DNA from: a virus
DNA: 64,000 nt
IMG/VR virus record: IMGVR_UViG_3300032286_000719
Location: 48,820 to 112,819 of that record
Reading direction: 5' to 3' (one strand)
How positions within the stretch are numbered: the stretch's first letter is position 1; the number at the start of each line of letters is the position of its first letter. Positions 9,496 to 16,461 of the stretch are shown here, one piece after another. A program made the translations under genes and the position numbers. Under the pieces are notes generated by a model. It was not told where the DNA came from. It did no database searches and saw nothing but the letters and a program-made list of their open reading frames with translations.

Positions 9496-10482
9496 ATGGC
9501 TATACCTAGTAGACAAATTGGTTGGAGCACACAATCTAACTTACTATGGCAGATATCTAAACAATTAGAACGTCTGACATGTGTAACTGCTGGTGGATGT
9601 GGCACAACTACTACTACAACTACTACTACTACAGGATGTTTAAATTGTGTAGAAGAACCTGTTGTTATTGGCACACAAACTTGGGACAAATGTAATTTAA
9701 ATGTAACTACTTATGCTAATGGAGATCCTATCCCAGAGGTAACAGATCCTGCTGTATGGACTAGTTTAACTACTGGAGCTTGGTGCTATTATGACAATGA
9801 CCCTCTAAATGAACCTATATATGGAAAACTCTACAACTGGTATGCATTAACAGATCCAAGAGGATTAGCTCCTGTAGGTAAAAGTATTCCAACAGATGAA
9901 GACTGGACCACTTTAACCACTTTCTTAGGAGGAGAATCAATTGCTGGAGGATCAATGAAAGAGACAGGACTATGTCATTGGGCAGATCCAAACACAGATG
10001 CTACAAACAGTAGTGGTTTTACAGCTCTTGGAGGAGGTTATAGAGACATTGATAGCACATTCTTAGAGTTTAATACCTATGGTGTATGGTGGGCTTCGAC
10101 AGAGATAAATTCAGGTGCTTATCTTCGAATTTTATTTTACAGCGATGGTAGTGTAAACAGATCAGGTAGTGATAAAAGGCATGGTTTCTCAGTTAGATGC
10201 TTAGTAGATAATACAACTACTACTACTACAACATTAAATCCTTTAATTAATACAAATTATACATTTATTAATTGTATAGCACCTTGTGGTGGTGGATGTA
10301 GAAGACCTCTTTCTTATTATGATGTTTGGATGATACAATCATGTATAGACTCTTGGCCATTGATAGGATGTGCAGTTTGGTTAGATGAAGCAGGAACAAC
10401 ACCATTTCCTTCAGGTAATTATAATAATAATGACATTAATTGTATTGAAATAACAGATGGTGTGGTAACCAATATTGTTTAA
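9496..10482 (+). CDS. Appendage protein with FISUMP-type lectin-like domain and Thr linkers
   Basis: This 328-residue mosaic protein has four parts. Residues 1-30 are the anchor module shared with the flanking genes. Residues 37-46 are ten consecutive Thr. Residues about 55-235 match the Fibrobacter succinogenes major paralogous domain pattern (IGTQTWDKCNLNVTTY, GKLYNWYAL, GFTALGGGYRD, WWASTE, HGFSVRCLVD), a C-type-lectin-like fold. A second Thr run then leads to a Cys-rich C-terminal module (residues about 250-328) repeated in the next gene. The domain type suggests carbohydrate or receptor binding at the host surface. No reverse transcriptase is seen, so active diversification by a retroelement is not supported here. 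Confidence 0.8.
   Translation: MAIPSRQIGWSTQSNLLWQISKQLERLTCVTAGGCGTTTTTTTTTTGCLNCVEEPVVIGTQTWDKCNLNVTTYANGDPIPEVTDPAVWTSLTTGAWCYYDNDPLNEPIYGKLYNWYALTDPRGLAPVGKSIPTDEDWTTLTTFLGGESIAGGSMKETGLCHWADPNTDATNSSGFTALGGGYRDIDSTFLEFNTYGVWWASTEINSGAYLRILFYSDGSVNRSGSDKRHGFSVRCLVDNTTTTTTTLNPLINTNYTFINCIAPCGGGCRRPLSYYDVWMIQSCIDSWPLIGCAVWLDEAGTTPFPSGNYNNNDINCIEITDGVVTNIV
9604..9633 (+). repeat. Poly-Thr codon tract
   Basis: Ten Thr codons in a row joining the anchor module to the FISUMP-like domain. ACT and ACA codons are mixed, so the tract is kept as protein sequence rather than as a pure DNA microsatellite. Confidence 0.8.
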
Positions 10483-10495
10483 AATAAAAATAAAA

Positions 10496-11371
10496 ATGAG
10501 TATAGCACCAAGACAAATAGGACAGAGTACAAGAAGTAATCTTCTTTGGCAAATATCTAAACAACTTGAAAGATTGATATGTGTTAGAGCTGGTGGATGT
10601 AATACTACAACTACATCAACAACAACCATAACACCTACCACCACCACTACTACCACTCCTGCTCCAACATCAGAATGGTATGAAGTAACTGAGTGTTATA
10701 CTACAAATGTTATTTATAGTGTTGAGTATCCTGTAGGAACATTTCAATTAAATGATGGTGTTACTTATTATCTTGGTGGTGATTGGACAATAACAAATAT
10801 ATTTTATACAGATCCAGGAGGTGCACAATTTGGTTTAAGTAACATATTTCAGATAGGATGTCCAACTACAACCACAACAACAACAACAATTACACCATGT
10901 ATTGAAGTGTCATTTTTAGCTATTACTGATTGTCCTGATTTAGGATATGCTACAGTGGAATACACAGATTGTAATGGAATATATCAAACAGGTAATGTTG
11001 TTGCTGGAAGTGGAAATTCTTTAAAAGTTTGTACATTAACTGCAGGTATAACTCCTGCATTTACATGTGGAGATGGAGAGATTACCTATGGATCAGCTTG
11101 TACTACTACAACTACTACTACAGCTGCACCTGTAGTTAATAGCACAAATAAATTTGTTAATTGTGCAGGACCATGTTTTGAATCTGAATGTGTACCACTT
11201 AATTATTTTAATGTATGGATGACACAAGCATGTATAAATTCATGGCCAACTATTGGTTGTGAAGTATGGTTGGATTCTGAAGGAACAATACCATTTCCTA
11301 GTGGAGCTTATAATAATGGTGAGGGTGGTTGTGTATATATAGAAAATGGCACAATAACTGATATTCCTTAA
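10496..11371 (+). CDS. Appendage protein with Thr linkers and Cys-rich C-terminal module
   Basis: The start chosen is the ATG giving MSIAPRQIGQ, because it aligns with the anchor module of the two upstream paralogues; an in-frame start 21 bases earlier would overlap the previous gene. The 291-residue product has the anchor (1-30), a Thr/Pro linker (37-57), two beta-type domains separated by further Thr runs, and a C-terminal module. That last module (FVNCAGPC ... INSWPTIGCEVWLD ... PFPSGAYNN) is a clear paralogue of the end of the previous gene. Paired cysteines suggest disulphides or metal binding. Probable tail appendage; ligand unknown. Confidence 0.75.
   Translation: MSIAPRQIGQSTRSNLLWQISKQLERLICVRAGGCNTTTTSTTTITPTTTTTTTPAPTSEWYEVTECYTTNVIYSVEYPVGTFQLNDGVTYYLGGDWTITNIFYTDPGGAQFGLSNIFQIGCPTTTTTTTTITPCIEVSFLAITDCPDLGYATVEYTDCNGIYQTGNVVAGSGNSLKVCTLTAGITPAFTCGDGEITYGSACTTTTTTTAAPVVNSTNKFVNCAGPCFESECVPLNYFNVWMTQACINSWPTIGCEVWLDSEGTIPFPSGAYNNGEGGCVYIENGTITDIP
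10604..10666 (+). repeat. Thr/Pro-rich linker repeat
   Basis: Coding tract of mostly Thr codons (ACA, ACT, ACC) interrupted by Ser, Ile, Pro and Ala, ending TTTTTPAPTS. It links the shared anchor module to the first globular domain and resembles O-glycosylated linkers in composition. Confidence 0.7.
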
Positions 11372-11404
11372 TATAAAAAAATAAAAATTAAAACCAACTA
11401 CATT

Positions 11405-12421
11405 ATGAAAGAATTAAAATTTATCCAAGCTTGTCCTAGTGACATTTATTACACATGGCAAGTGAATCTATGGATGGAGAGTCTTAAAGAAATAGGACAC
11501 TCTGACAAAGCAATCAATCTAATCTTTACACCTAAAGGAAGAGAGAATAGAGATAAGTGGAAACAGATAGAAGATCTATATCCAGAAGCAGAGTTTCATT
11601 ATTACGAAGATGAGGATAATCTGAATCGATTGATTGGAATATATATTCCTGTATTAAGACCATACGTTCTTTGGAAACATTTTAAGAAACATCCAGAACT
11701 AAGTGATTGTGCTATATTCTATTGTGATTCAGATATTCTTTTTATGAAAGATTTTAATGTGGATCAGTTTTTGGAAGATGATGTTAACTACTTATCAGAT
11801 ACAAACAGTTATATTAACGCTAAGTATTTTGATAGCAAGGTGCATCAAGTGTTACCAGAGAAACTGGAAGAATATAAAGGAAGAGATGTTCTTGCTGAGA
11901 TAGCAAGTGTTGTTGGAATAAGCAGAGAAATAGCTGAAGCTAATAATGATCATTCAGGAGGAGCTCAATATCTATTAAAGAATGTAGATGCTGACTTCTG
12001 GAGTAAGGTGATGAATGATTGTATTCTTATAAGAACCTATTTACAACAAGTGAATAGAGAATTCTTTAAAGATGAGAACAGTGGATTCCAAAGTTGGTGT
12101 GCAGACATGTGGGCTGTTCTTTGGAACATATGGGTTAGAGAAAAAGAAACAAGAGTGGTGCCTGAACTAGCATTTGCTTGGGCAACAGATCCTATCACAA
12201 AACTTGATACCCACACCATCTTTCATAATGCAGGCATAGTGTCTGAGACAGGAAATGGTTATCCAGCTTTCTATAAAGGTAAATATCACATGGGAACAGA
12301 TCCAACAAAAGATCCTAACCTAGATATGATTCTTGAGAACGAACAATCAAAAAAATATTGCACGTGGTTTTATGCCACTAAACTAAACGAAATCAAAAAC
12401 AAATATAACCTAGACTATTAA
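11405..12421 (+). CDS. Putative glycosyltransferase (nucleotide-sugar type, DxD)
   Basis: This 338-residue protein has an N-terminal alpha/beta pattern, a metal-binding DxD-type motif in IFYCDSDILFMKDF (Asp108 and Asp110), a conserved acidic cluster, and late motifs (DMWAVLWNIWV, HNAGI) as in GT-A fold transferases. It sits between Thr-rich appendage genes: the poly-Thr genes at 9.5-11.4 kb lie upstream and two more at 12.4-12.9 kb lie downstream. That makes glycosylation of virion Thr residues an attractive role, though this is inference. Modification of a host surface glycan is the alternative. The gene starts after a leader ending CCAACTACATT, a motif repeated before other genes. Confidence 0.65.
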   Translation: MKELKFIQACPSDIYYTWQVNLWMESLKEIGHSDKAINLIFTPKGRENRDKWKQIEDLYPEAEFHYYEDEDNLNRLIGIYIPVLRPYVLWKHFKKHPELSDCAIFYCDSDILFMKDFNVDQFLEDDVNYLSDTNSYINAKYFDSKVHQVLPEKLEEYKGRDVLAEIASVVGISREIAEANNDHSGGAQYLLKNVDADFWSKVMNDCILIRTYLQQVNREFFKDENSGFQSWCADMWAVLWNIWVREKETRVVPELAFAWATDPITKLDTHTIFHNAGIVSETGNGYPAFYKGKYHMGTDPTKDPNLDMILENEQSKKYCTWFYATKLNEIKNKYNLDY

Positions 12422-12437
12422 CCCTAAATTTTAAACA

Positions 12438-12671
12438 ATGGGAAGCATTAATTCAAGACCTTTAAAGGCTTTTGTTAGATTCGATGGATCTGGCAGAATA
12501 GTTGCAGGAAGCTTAATCCTTAGAAAAAATAAGCCCAAGGTGGGTAAGTGGAAAGAAATACAAGCATATGAGTGCTGTTTTCTTACTACCACTACAACCA
12601 CTACAGTAGCTCCTACTACTACTAGCACAACAACTGCAAGAGCTACAACAACAACTACAACAACAAGATAA
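12438..12671 (+). CDS. Small Thr-tailed protein A
   Basis: This 77-residue protein has a compact head (residues 10-48) with LKAFVRFDGSGRI and a YECC cysteine pair, then a tail from residue 50 made almost only of Thr with VAP and Ser/Ala-Arg breaks. The head is about half identical to the next gene, so the two are tandem duplicates. The tail resembles the linkers of the larger appendage proteins, and no catalytic site is visible. It is likely a virion surface decoration and a candidate substrate for the glycosyltransferase encoded just upstream. Confidence 0.7.
   Translation: MGSINSRPLKAFVRFDGSGRIVAGSLILRKNKPKVGKWKEIQAYECCFLTTTTTTTVAPTTTSTTTARATTTTTTTR
12585..12665 (+). repeat. Poly-Thr tail coding repeat
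   Basis: Tract of ACN codons with VAP and ARA interruptions forming the C-terminal tail of small protein A; synonymous codons are mixed. Confidence 0.7.
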
Positions 12672-12673
12672 TC

Positions 12674-12916
12674 ATGGCTAGAAATAACAATAACAAGCTT
12701 AAAGCTTTTGTACGTTTTGATGGATCAGGACGTATTATACCAAGTAGTTTAATTGTACAAGCATTTAAACCTGCTGTAGGTAACTATGTAGAGATAGATG
12801 CTAAAGAGTGTTGCAACTATACAACCACTACAACATCAACAACTGCTGCCCCTACTACAACTACTACAACTACTGTAGCACCAACCACCACTAGTACGAC
12901 AACACCAGCTCCTTAA
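12674..12916 (+). CDS. Small Thr-tailed protein B (paralogue of A)
   Basis: This 80-residue protein repeats the design of the previous gene: LKAFVRFDGSGRI head, an ECC cysteine pair at residues 45-47, and a Thr tail from residue 50 broken by AAP, VAP and PAP. It starts 2 bases after the previous stop and ends 2 bases before the Dps-like gene. The regular TTTT-x-AP spacing suggests an extended, possibly glycosylated stalk. Function otherwise unknown. Confidence 0.7.
   Translation: MARNNNNKLKAFVRFDGSGRIIPSSLIVQAFKPAVGNYVEIDAKECCNYTTTTTSTTAAPTTTTTTTVAPTTTSTTTPAP
12821..12913 (+). repeat. TTTT-x-AP repeat tail
   Basis: Thr-rich tail with three near-regular units of about ten residues ending AAP, VAP and PAP. 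It is coded by mixed ACA, ACT and ACC codons and ends the protein. Confidence 0.7.
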
Positions 12917-12918
12917 TT

Positions 12919-13335
12919 ATGGCAATGAAATCTATATTTCCAGATGACATGATGAAATCATCAGCATCTGAAGGCTTAACGTTAGAAAGCATAGCTGCAA
13001 AGCTTACTTACTTCCATGAGCAATTACATTTGACTCATTGGCAAACAACTAGTTATGCAGAGCATCAAGCCACAGGAGCATTGTATGATTATGTACATGA
13101 TTTCAAAGATGGATTGGTTGAAAAGATTATGGGATATACAGGTAAAAGACCTGCTCCATATAAAATAGAACCTCTTACAAACTGTACAGCTGGTGAGTGC
13201 GTTAATAATCTTTTATCTTTTGCATCAGCTTTAAAGATGTATGGTGAGAAGAATGGTTATCATGATGTATGTAATCTAGCAGATTCATTATCAGGAGAAG
13301 CAGCTAAAACTAAATACCTGTTAACATTGTCATAA
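12919..13335 (+). CDS. Dps/ferritin-like protein
   Basis: This 138-residue helical protein has FHEQLHLTHWQTTSYAEH (His33, His37, His40, Trp41, His49) followed by Asp61/Asp64 and Glu68. The spacing recalls the Dps ferroxidase motif (HxxxHW, a following His, then DxxxE). Phage proteins of this type are usually annotated as conserved structural or unknown family members (DUF5856-like, from memory). It could bind iron or DNA, or be a small virion component derived from the Dps fold. Neighbours are appendage and head-tail genes, so a virion role is likely. Metal binding is inferred from the pattern only. Confidence 0.6.
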   Translation: MAMKSIFPDDMMKSSASEGLTLESIAAKLTYFHEQLHLTHWQTTSYAEHQATGALYDYVHDFKDGLVEKIMGYTGKRPAPYKIEPLTNCTAGECVNNLLSFASALKMYGEKNGYHDVCNLADSLSGEAAKTKYLLTLS

Positions 13336-13622
13336 TGGATATAAACAGAAAACATTTTCCTAAGGTGATGCAAGATAACGATGAAGTCTTTCTTGCACAC
13401 TTAGAAGGTGTTATCTCTTCTGTTGATGAACTATGTAGTCTTGAGATCACAAAGAATCCTGATAACTATAGATTCAGAATAGCAGCAAGTCATCCAATGT
13501 ACAACAATATGCTTATAGAAGAAATTCTTAAGTTCTGTAACATGTTCAAGATAAGAGTGGACATGAGCAAATCAATTAAAACAACAAGCGTTATTACGTT
13601 TGAAATAAACTTAAAAGAATAA
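13335..13622 (+). CDS. Hypothetical protein
   Basis: This 95-residue soluble alpha/beta protein begins at the last base of the Dps-like stop codon, so the two are probably translationally coupled. It contains FRIAASHPMYNNMLIEEILKF and ends with a beta strand. I do not recognise the family. Confidence 0.65.
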   Translation: MDINRKHFPKVMQDNDEVFLAHLEGVISSVDELCSLEITKNPDNYRFRIAASHPMYNNMLIEEILKFCNMFKIRVDMSKSIKTTSVITFEINLKE

Positions 13623-13624
13623 TT

Positions 13625-14197
13625 ATGCCTACATTTATTAAACCTACCCTTTGGGAAAAAAGAACTAATCCTGCACAAGGATATAAAGGAGAATTAAACC
13701 TTGATCAATTTGTAGAAAATAAAATACCTGCTCCTACGAGTCTGTATTCTGCTACTTTTTTTGATACCACATTACAAACTAATGGTGGAGCAACAACAGC
13801 TAATCAAGTTTTAATTAATTCAACACAATCTGCTAATGGATTTACATTAGGACCTAATAATAGAGTAAATGTTACTAATGCAGGAATTTATTATATAGAT
13901 CTTAGTCTTCAACTTGCATTTACAGGAGGTGCATCAAATTTTAATGTGACAGTATGGTATACAATAAATGATGCAATTGTACCTAACTCTGCTTTTACAT
14001 TTACAACATCATCTCAACAAAATGATCAAACTTTAGCAAGGATAGCAGATACAATAGCATTAACAGCTGGACAATATCTTAAGTTCTATTGGTGGGCTCC
14101 AGCAACTGGTATGCGTTTGTTACCAACTGCTGCAGGAACTAATCCAACAAGACCATTATCACCATCAGTAAACTTTTCTATATTTAATGTTGGATAA
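13625..14197 (+). CDS. Jelly-roll (C1q/TNF-like) virion protein
   Basis: This 190-residue protein has a short N-terminal arm (to about residue 45) and a beta-sandwich pattern of strands. Key pieces are VNVTNAGIYYIDLSLQLAF, NFNVTVWYTINDAIVPNS, LARIADTIALTAGQYLKFYWWA and a hydrophobic last strand (VNFSIFNVG). AGxYxIxxSLQ and xAGQYLKFYW are typical of C1q/TNF-like trimeric head domains in phage fibres and capsid decorations. It starts 2 bases after the upstream gene. The fold is inferred from the pattern. Confidence 0.6.
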   Translation: MPTFIKPTLWEKRTNPAQGYKGELNLDQFVENKIPAPTSLYSATFFDTTLQTNGGATTANQVLINSTQSANGFTLGPNNRVNVTNAGIYYIDLSLQLAFTGGASNFNVTVWYTINDAIVPNSAFTFTTSSQQNDQTLARIADTIALTAGQYLKFYWWAPATGMRLLPTAAGTNPTRPLSPSVNFSIFNVG

Positions 14198-14220
14198 TTA
14201 AAAAACATTATATACTTTTA
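14190..14220 (+). promoter_or_regulatory. Bacteroidota-type promoter for the 14.2-17.3 kb genes
   Basis: TTG at 14190-14192, exactly 20 bases, then TACTTTTA at 14213-14220 (TANNTTTR). The start codon at 14247 follows after 26 bases. The -33 element lies inside the last codons of the upstream gene. Confidence 0.5.
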
Positions 14221-14246
14221 CTGTTAATTTTAAAACCAATTAAACT

Positions 14247-14501
14247 ATGGCACAGTATGATCCTGCAAAAAGGTACACATGGACTCCTGAAGACAAATTC
14301 ACGTTAACAGGACAACAGTTTGGATTAATCCTAAACACAGTTAGATCTTATTTATCATCAGAAGAAGCAGCACGTTTCCAATTGATGGTTCAAACTAATC
14401 AAGTGATTGAAGAGTTAATGATCCAAGGTGTGGAAGCTGACATCATTAAAGAAGTGATAGAAGAAGCTCCTATAGAAGAAGTTTCTTCTAAAGATCTTTA
14501 A
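14247..14501 (+). CDS. Small acidic conserved phage protein
   Basis: This 84-residue acidic helical protein contains YTWTPEDKFTLTGQQFGLIL and a Glu-rich C-terminus. The pattern is familiar from Bacteroidota phages, where it lies near head-tail genes, but I know of no function. It is the first gene after a good promoter and stands in charge contrast to the very basic proteins that follow; it could act as a chaperone or partner for them (speculative). Confidence 0.65.
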   Translation: MAQYDPAKRYTWTPEDKFTLTGQQFGLILNTVRSYLSSEEAARFQLMVQTNQVIEELMIQGVEADIIKEVIEEAPIEEVSSKDL

Positions 14502-14509
14502 AACAACGT

Positions 14510-14539
14510 AGCTGCTGGGTGAAGAATAGCAGCTGTTTT
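14510..14539 (+). terminator. Weak terminator or attenuator hairpin
   Basis: Perfect 7-base inverted repeat AGCTGCT (14510-14516) and AGCAGCT (14528-14534) followed by GTTTTC, in the 57-base gap between two genes. The U-tract is short, so partial termination is more likely than complete. Confidence 0.35.
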
Positions 14540-14558
14540 CAAACAAAAGCACTTCTCT

Positions 14559-14759
14559 ATGAGAATATACGAACCAAAGAATAGAATAGATGTTATAACG
14601 CCTAAGGGAGAAGGTATTATCTGGCTTGTTACAGAATTTGGAACAGAGACAGACACCATCTATACAATTATAATAAACACTACAGGTGAGCTGTGGCAAT
14701 ACACTCACAAAGATATAATCGTTAAACCCAATATAACATTTAAACGCTATGGCAAATAA
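14559..14759 (+). CDS. Small SH3-like hypothetical protein
   Basis: This 66-residue all-beta protein (MRIYEPKNRIDVITPKGEGI, then YTIIINTTGELWQY) has Gly and aromatic spacing like a small SH3-type barrel. It overlaps the next gene by 11 bases. Function unknown; probably a minor virion or accessory protein. Confidence 0.6.
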   Translation: MRIYEPKNRIDVITPKGEGIIWLVTEFGTETDTIYTIIINTTGELWQYTHKDIIVKPNITFKRYGK

Positions 14760-14931
14760 AACAAAAGGTGGAAGTCTATCTGGACTTAAAGCATCTAACA
14801 AAAGAGTTGGTCCTGTAGATCCTAAAGGAGCATTCACAAATGTGCAAAAGAATACATTAGCTGGTGCTACAAGTAAAGCTAAACTTGTTAAAAATAAACA
14901 ACTTGGTGCTACCAAGATGAAGAAGAAATAA
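14749..14931 (+). CDS. Small basic protein, KNGG-cluster member
   Basis: This 60-residue protein is rich in Lys, Gly, Thr and Ala and has almost no acidic residues. It is the first of six basic proteins encoded head to tail up to 17332. No hydrophobic core is evident, so it is likely disordered or nucleic-acid associated. Start overlaps the preceding gene by 11 bases. Confidence 0.6.
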   Translation: MANKTKGGSLSGLKASNKRVGPVDPKGAFTNVQKNTLAGATSKAKLVKNKQLGATKMKKK

Positions 14932-14934
14932 GTC

Positions 14935-15345
14935 ATGAAAGCTATTAAGAAAGCAGTTAATGGTACTACTACCAAAAAAACTACTCTTGATCCTAAGAGT
15001 AGAGAGCTTATTGTTAAACAATTTAAAGAGAATCAAATAAAAAAAGATTCTACTTATGAGGCTAATACAAAAAGTAATTTAGAAAAAAGTATAAAAGATC
15101 TTGCATTAAAAGCTCAACAGAAGCAATTAGAAGAAAATAGAAAAGCTAAATTACCTAGACAGAAAAATGGTGGTTCTGTAGCAAAAGCTAAAGATGGTAA
15201 GTGGATGCAGAAAGCTGCAGCTTCTATTAAACGTAGAGGAACTGCTGGTAAATGTACACCAATCACTAAACCTGGTTGTACAGGCAAAGCTAAAGCTCTT
15301 GCAAAAACATTCAAAAAAATTGCTAAATCTAATAAGAAGAAATAA
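14935..15345 (+). CDS. Basic protein with KNGG motif
   Basis: This 136-residue protein has a helical, charged middle (residues 20-70). Its C-terminal half contains RQKNGGSVAKAKDGKWMQKA and a Cys pair in GKCTPITKPGCTGKAK, and it ends in a Lys run. The NGG-x-x-xKA motif recurs in the next two large proteins of the cluster. Its stop overlaps the next start by one base. Likely a DNA-binding or virion protein; not a recognised family. Confidence 0.65.
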   Translation: MKAIKKAVNGTTTKKTTLDPKSRELIVKQFKENQIKKDSTYEANTKSNLEKSIKDLALKAQQKQLEENRKAKLPRQKNGGSVAKAKDGKWMQKAAASIKRRGTAGKCTPITKPGCTGKAKALAKTFKKIAKSNKKK

Positions 15346-16163
15346 TGGCTAAGATAACAAAAGTACCTAATGGTCCTCTTATTAAGAAGAAAGGCCCATT
15401 TAAAGGAAGTACATTAAAGACTGGTGGTAGGATAAAGAAAGCTATAAATGGTACAACCACTACGCAAACTACTACTCGACCAATGACTAGAAGAGATAGT
15501 CTAGTAGCAAACATAAAAGAACAAAATAGACTAAGACAAAATCTTACAGATTTTAGAAACAAAGTTGGTAGTAGAAAACTAACACCTGATGAAGTTATAG
15601 AAAAAAATAAGCTTAACACTTTATTATCAGACTTTGGTACAAAACAAAGAGTAAAATCTACAGGACTAACAGAGCAGCAACTTGCTAAAAATGATTCTAT
15701 ATATACAGAACAGCAACGTAAGAAAAAAAGTGAAGAAGATGACAGTGGTCAACTAAGAGGTATGGGTAATGATAAACCAGGATGCTCTGGATCACAAGGG
15801 GCAAGTGAGAGAAGAGTTAAAAGAGAAGCCAGAAGAAAAAATGGTGGTCCTGTAAAGAAAGCTCTATTAGGTGCAATCATGGGAATGGCTGGAGGAAAAA
15901 ATAATCCTATATATAAAAAGACTACTGCACTTCGTGGTAAATTAGGTAGTGCTGCTCTTGGAATTCCTGGTTTAAAACCAATTGTAAAAAATGGTTCTAA
16001 AATAAAAAAAGCTAAAGCTGGTGCAATGATCAAACGTGCTGATGGTTCTATGTCTAAGAGAGGACTTTGGGATAACATCAGAGCTAATAAAGGATCTGGT
16101 AAGAAGCCTACAAAACAAATGTTAGTGCAAGAGAAGAAAATCAAAGCTAAAACTAAGAAATAA
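15345..16163 (+). CDS. Basic protein with three NGG/KKA motifs
   Basis: This 272-residue, strongly basic protein has recurring units: LKTGGRIKKAINGTT near the N-terminus, RRKNGGPVKKALLGAIMG near residue 167, and VKNGSKIKKAKAGAMIKR near 215. A charged helical stretch with many Arg and Gln lies between them. GAIMGMAGG after the second motif is a short Gly/Ala hydrophobic segment. It ends in KAKTKK. Its start and stop overlap its neighbours by one base each. I do not know the family; packaging with DNA in the head is a reasonable guess. Confidence 0.65.
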   Translation: MAKITKVPNGPLIKKKGPFKGSTLKTGGRIKKAINGTTTTQTTTRPMTRRDSLVANIKEQNRLRQNLTDFRNKVGSRKLTPDEVIEKNKLNTLLSDFGTKQRVKSTGLTEQQLAKNDSIYTEQQRKKKSEEDDSGQLRGMGNDKPGCSGSQGASERRVKREARRKNGGPVKKALLGAIMGMAGGKNNPIYKKTTALRGKLGSAALGIPGLKPIVKNGSKIKKAKAGAMIKRADGSMSKRGLWDNIRANKGSGKKPTKQMLVQEKKIKAKTKK

Positions 16164-16441
16164 TGGCAACACCAGCATGGCAAAGAAAAGAAGGAAAGAA
16201 TCCTTCTGGTGGACTAAATGCTAAAGGCGTGGCTTCATATAGAAAAGCTAACCCTGGAAGCAAACTTAAAACAGCTGTTACAACAAAACCTTCTAAGCTT
16301 AAAGCTGGAAGTAAGGCTGCAGGAAGACGTAAGTCATTTTGTAGTAGAATGTCAGGTATGAAAAAGAAACTCACATCTGCTAAGACAGCAAATGATCCTA
16401 ACTCAAGAATCAATAAATCTCTACGTAAGTGGAATTGTTAA
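16163..16441 (+). CDS. Conserved basic protein (DUF6321-like)
   Basis: This 92-residue protein begins with a strongly conserved type of motif (AWQRKEGKNPSGGLNAKGV) and continues with SFCSRMSGMKKKLTSAKTA, DPNSRINKSLRKWNC. I recognise this as a family seen in many phages (DUF6321, from memory). The combination of Arg/Lys patches, conserved Ser-Gly-Gly-Leu-Asn-Ala and two Cys suggests a small nucleic-acid-binding protein. No experimental function is known to me. Confidence 0.75.
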   Translation: MATPAWQRKEGKNPSGGLNAKGVASYRKANPGSKLKTAVTTKPSKLKAGSKAAGRRKSFCSRMSGMKKKLTSAKTANDPNSRINKSLRKWNC

Positions 16442-16461
16442 ACCCTATAATAATATAAATC

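Noticed and set aside
9496-10482. Diversity-generating retroelement target region
   Set aside because: The protein type fits, but I find no reverse transcriptase and no template repeat in the window.
10475-10495. Upstream start (MFKIKIK...) for the third appendage gene
   Set aside because: The later ATG at 10496 aligns with the anchor module of both paralogues and avoids overlap with the previous gene.
9604-12913. Poly-Thr tracts as a simple DNA microsatellite or CRISPR-like array
   Set aside because: ACA, ACT and ACC are mixed irregularly, there is no constant spacer or repeat unit, and the tracts stay in frame within genes.
14415-14975. Antisense open frame of about 186 codons across the small rightward genes
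   Set aside because: It runs opposite to four overlapping genes with good starts, and its composition (Leu, Phe, Val, Cys) is that expected of a reversed Lys/Gly-coding strand.
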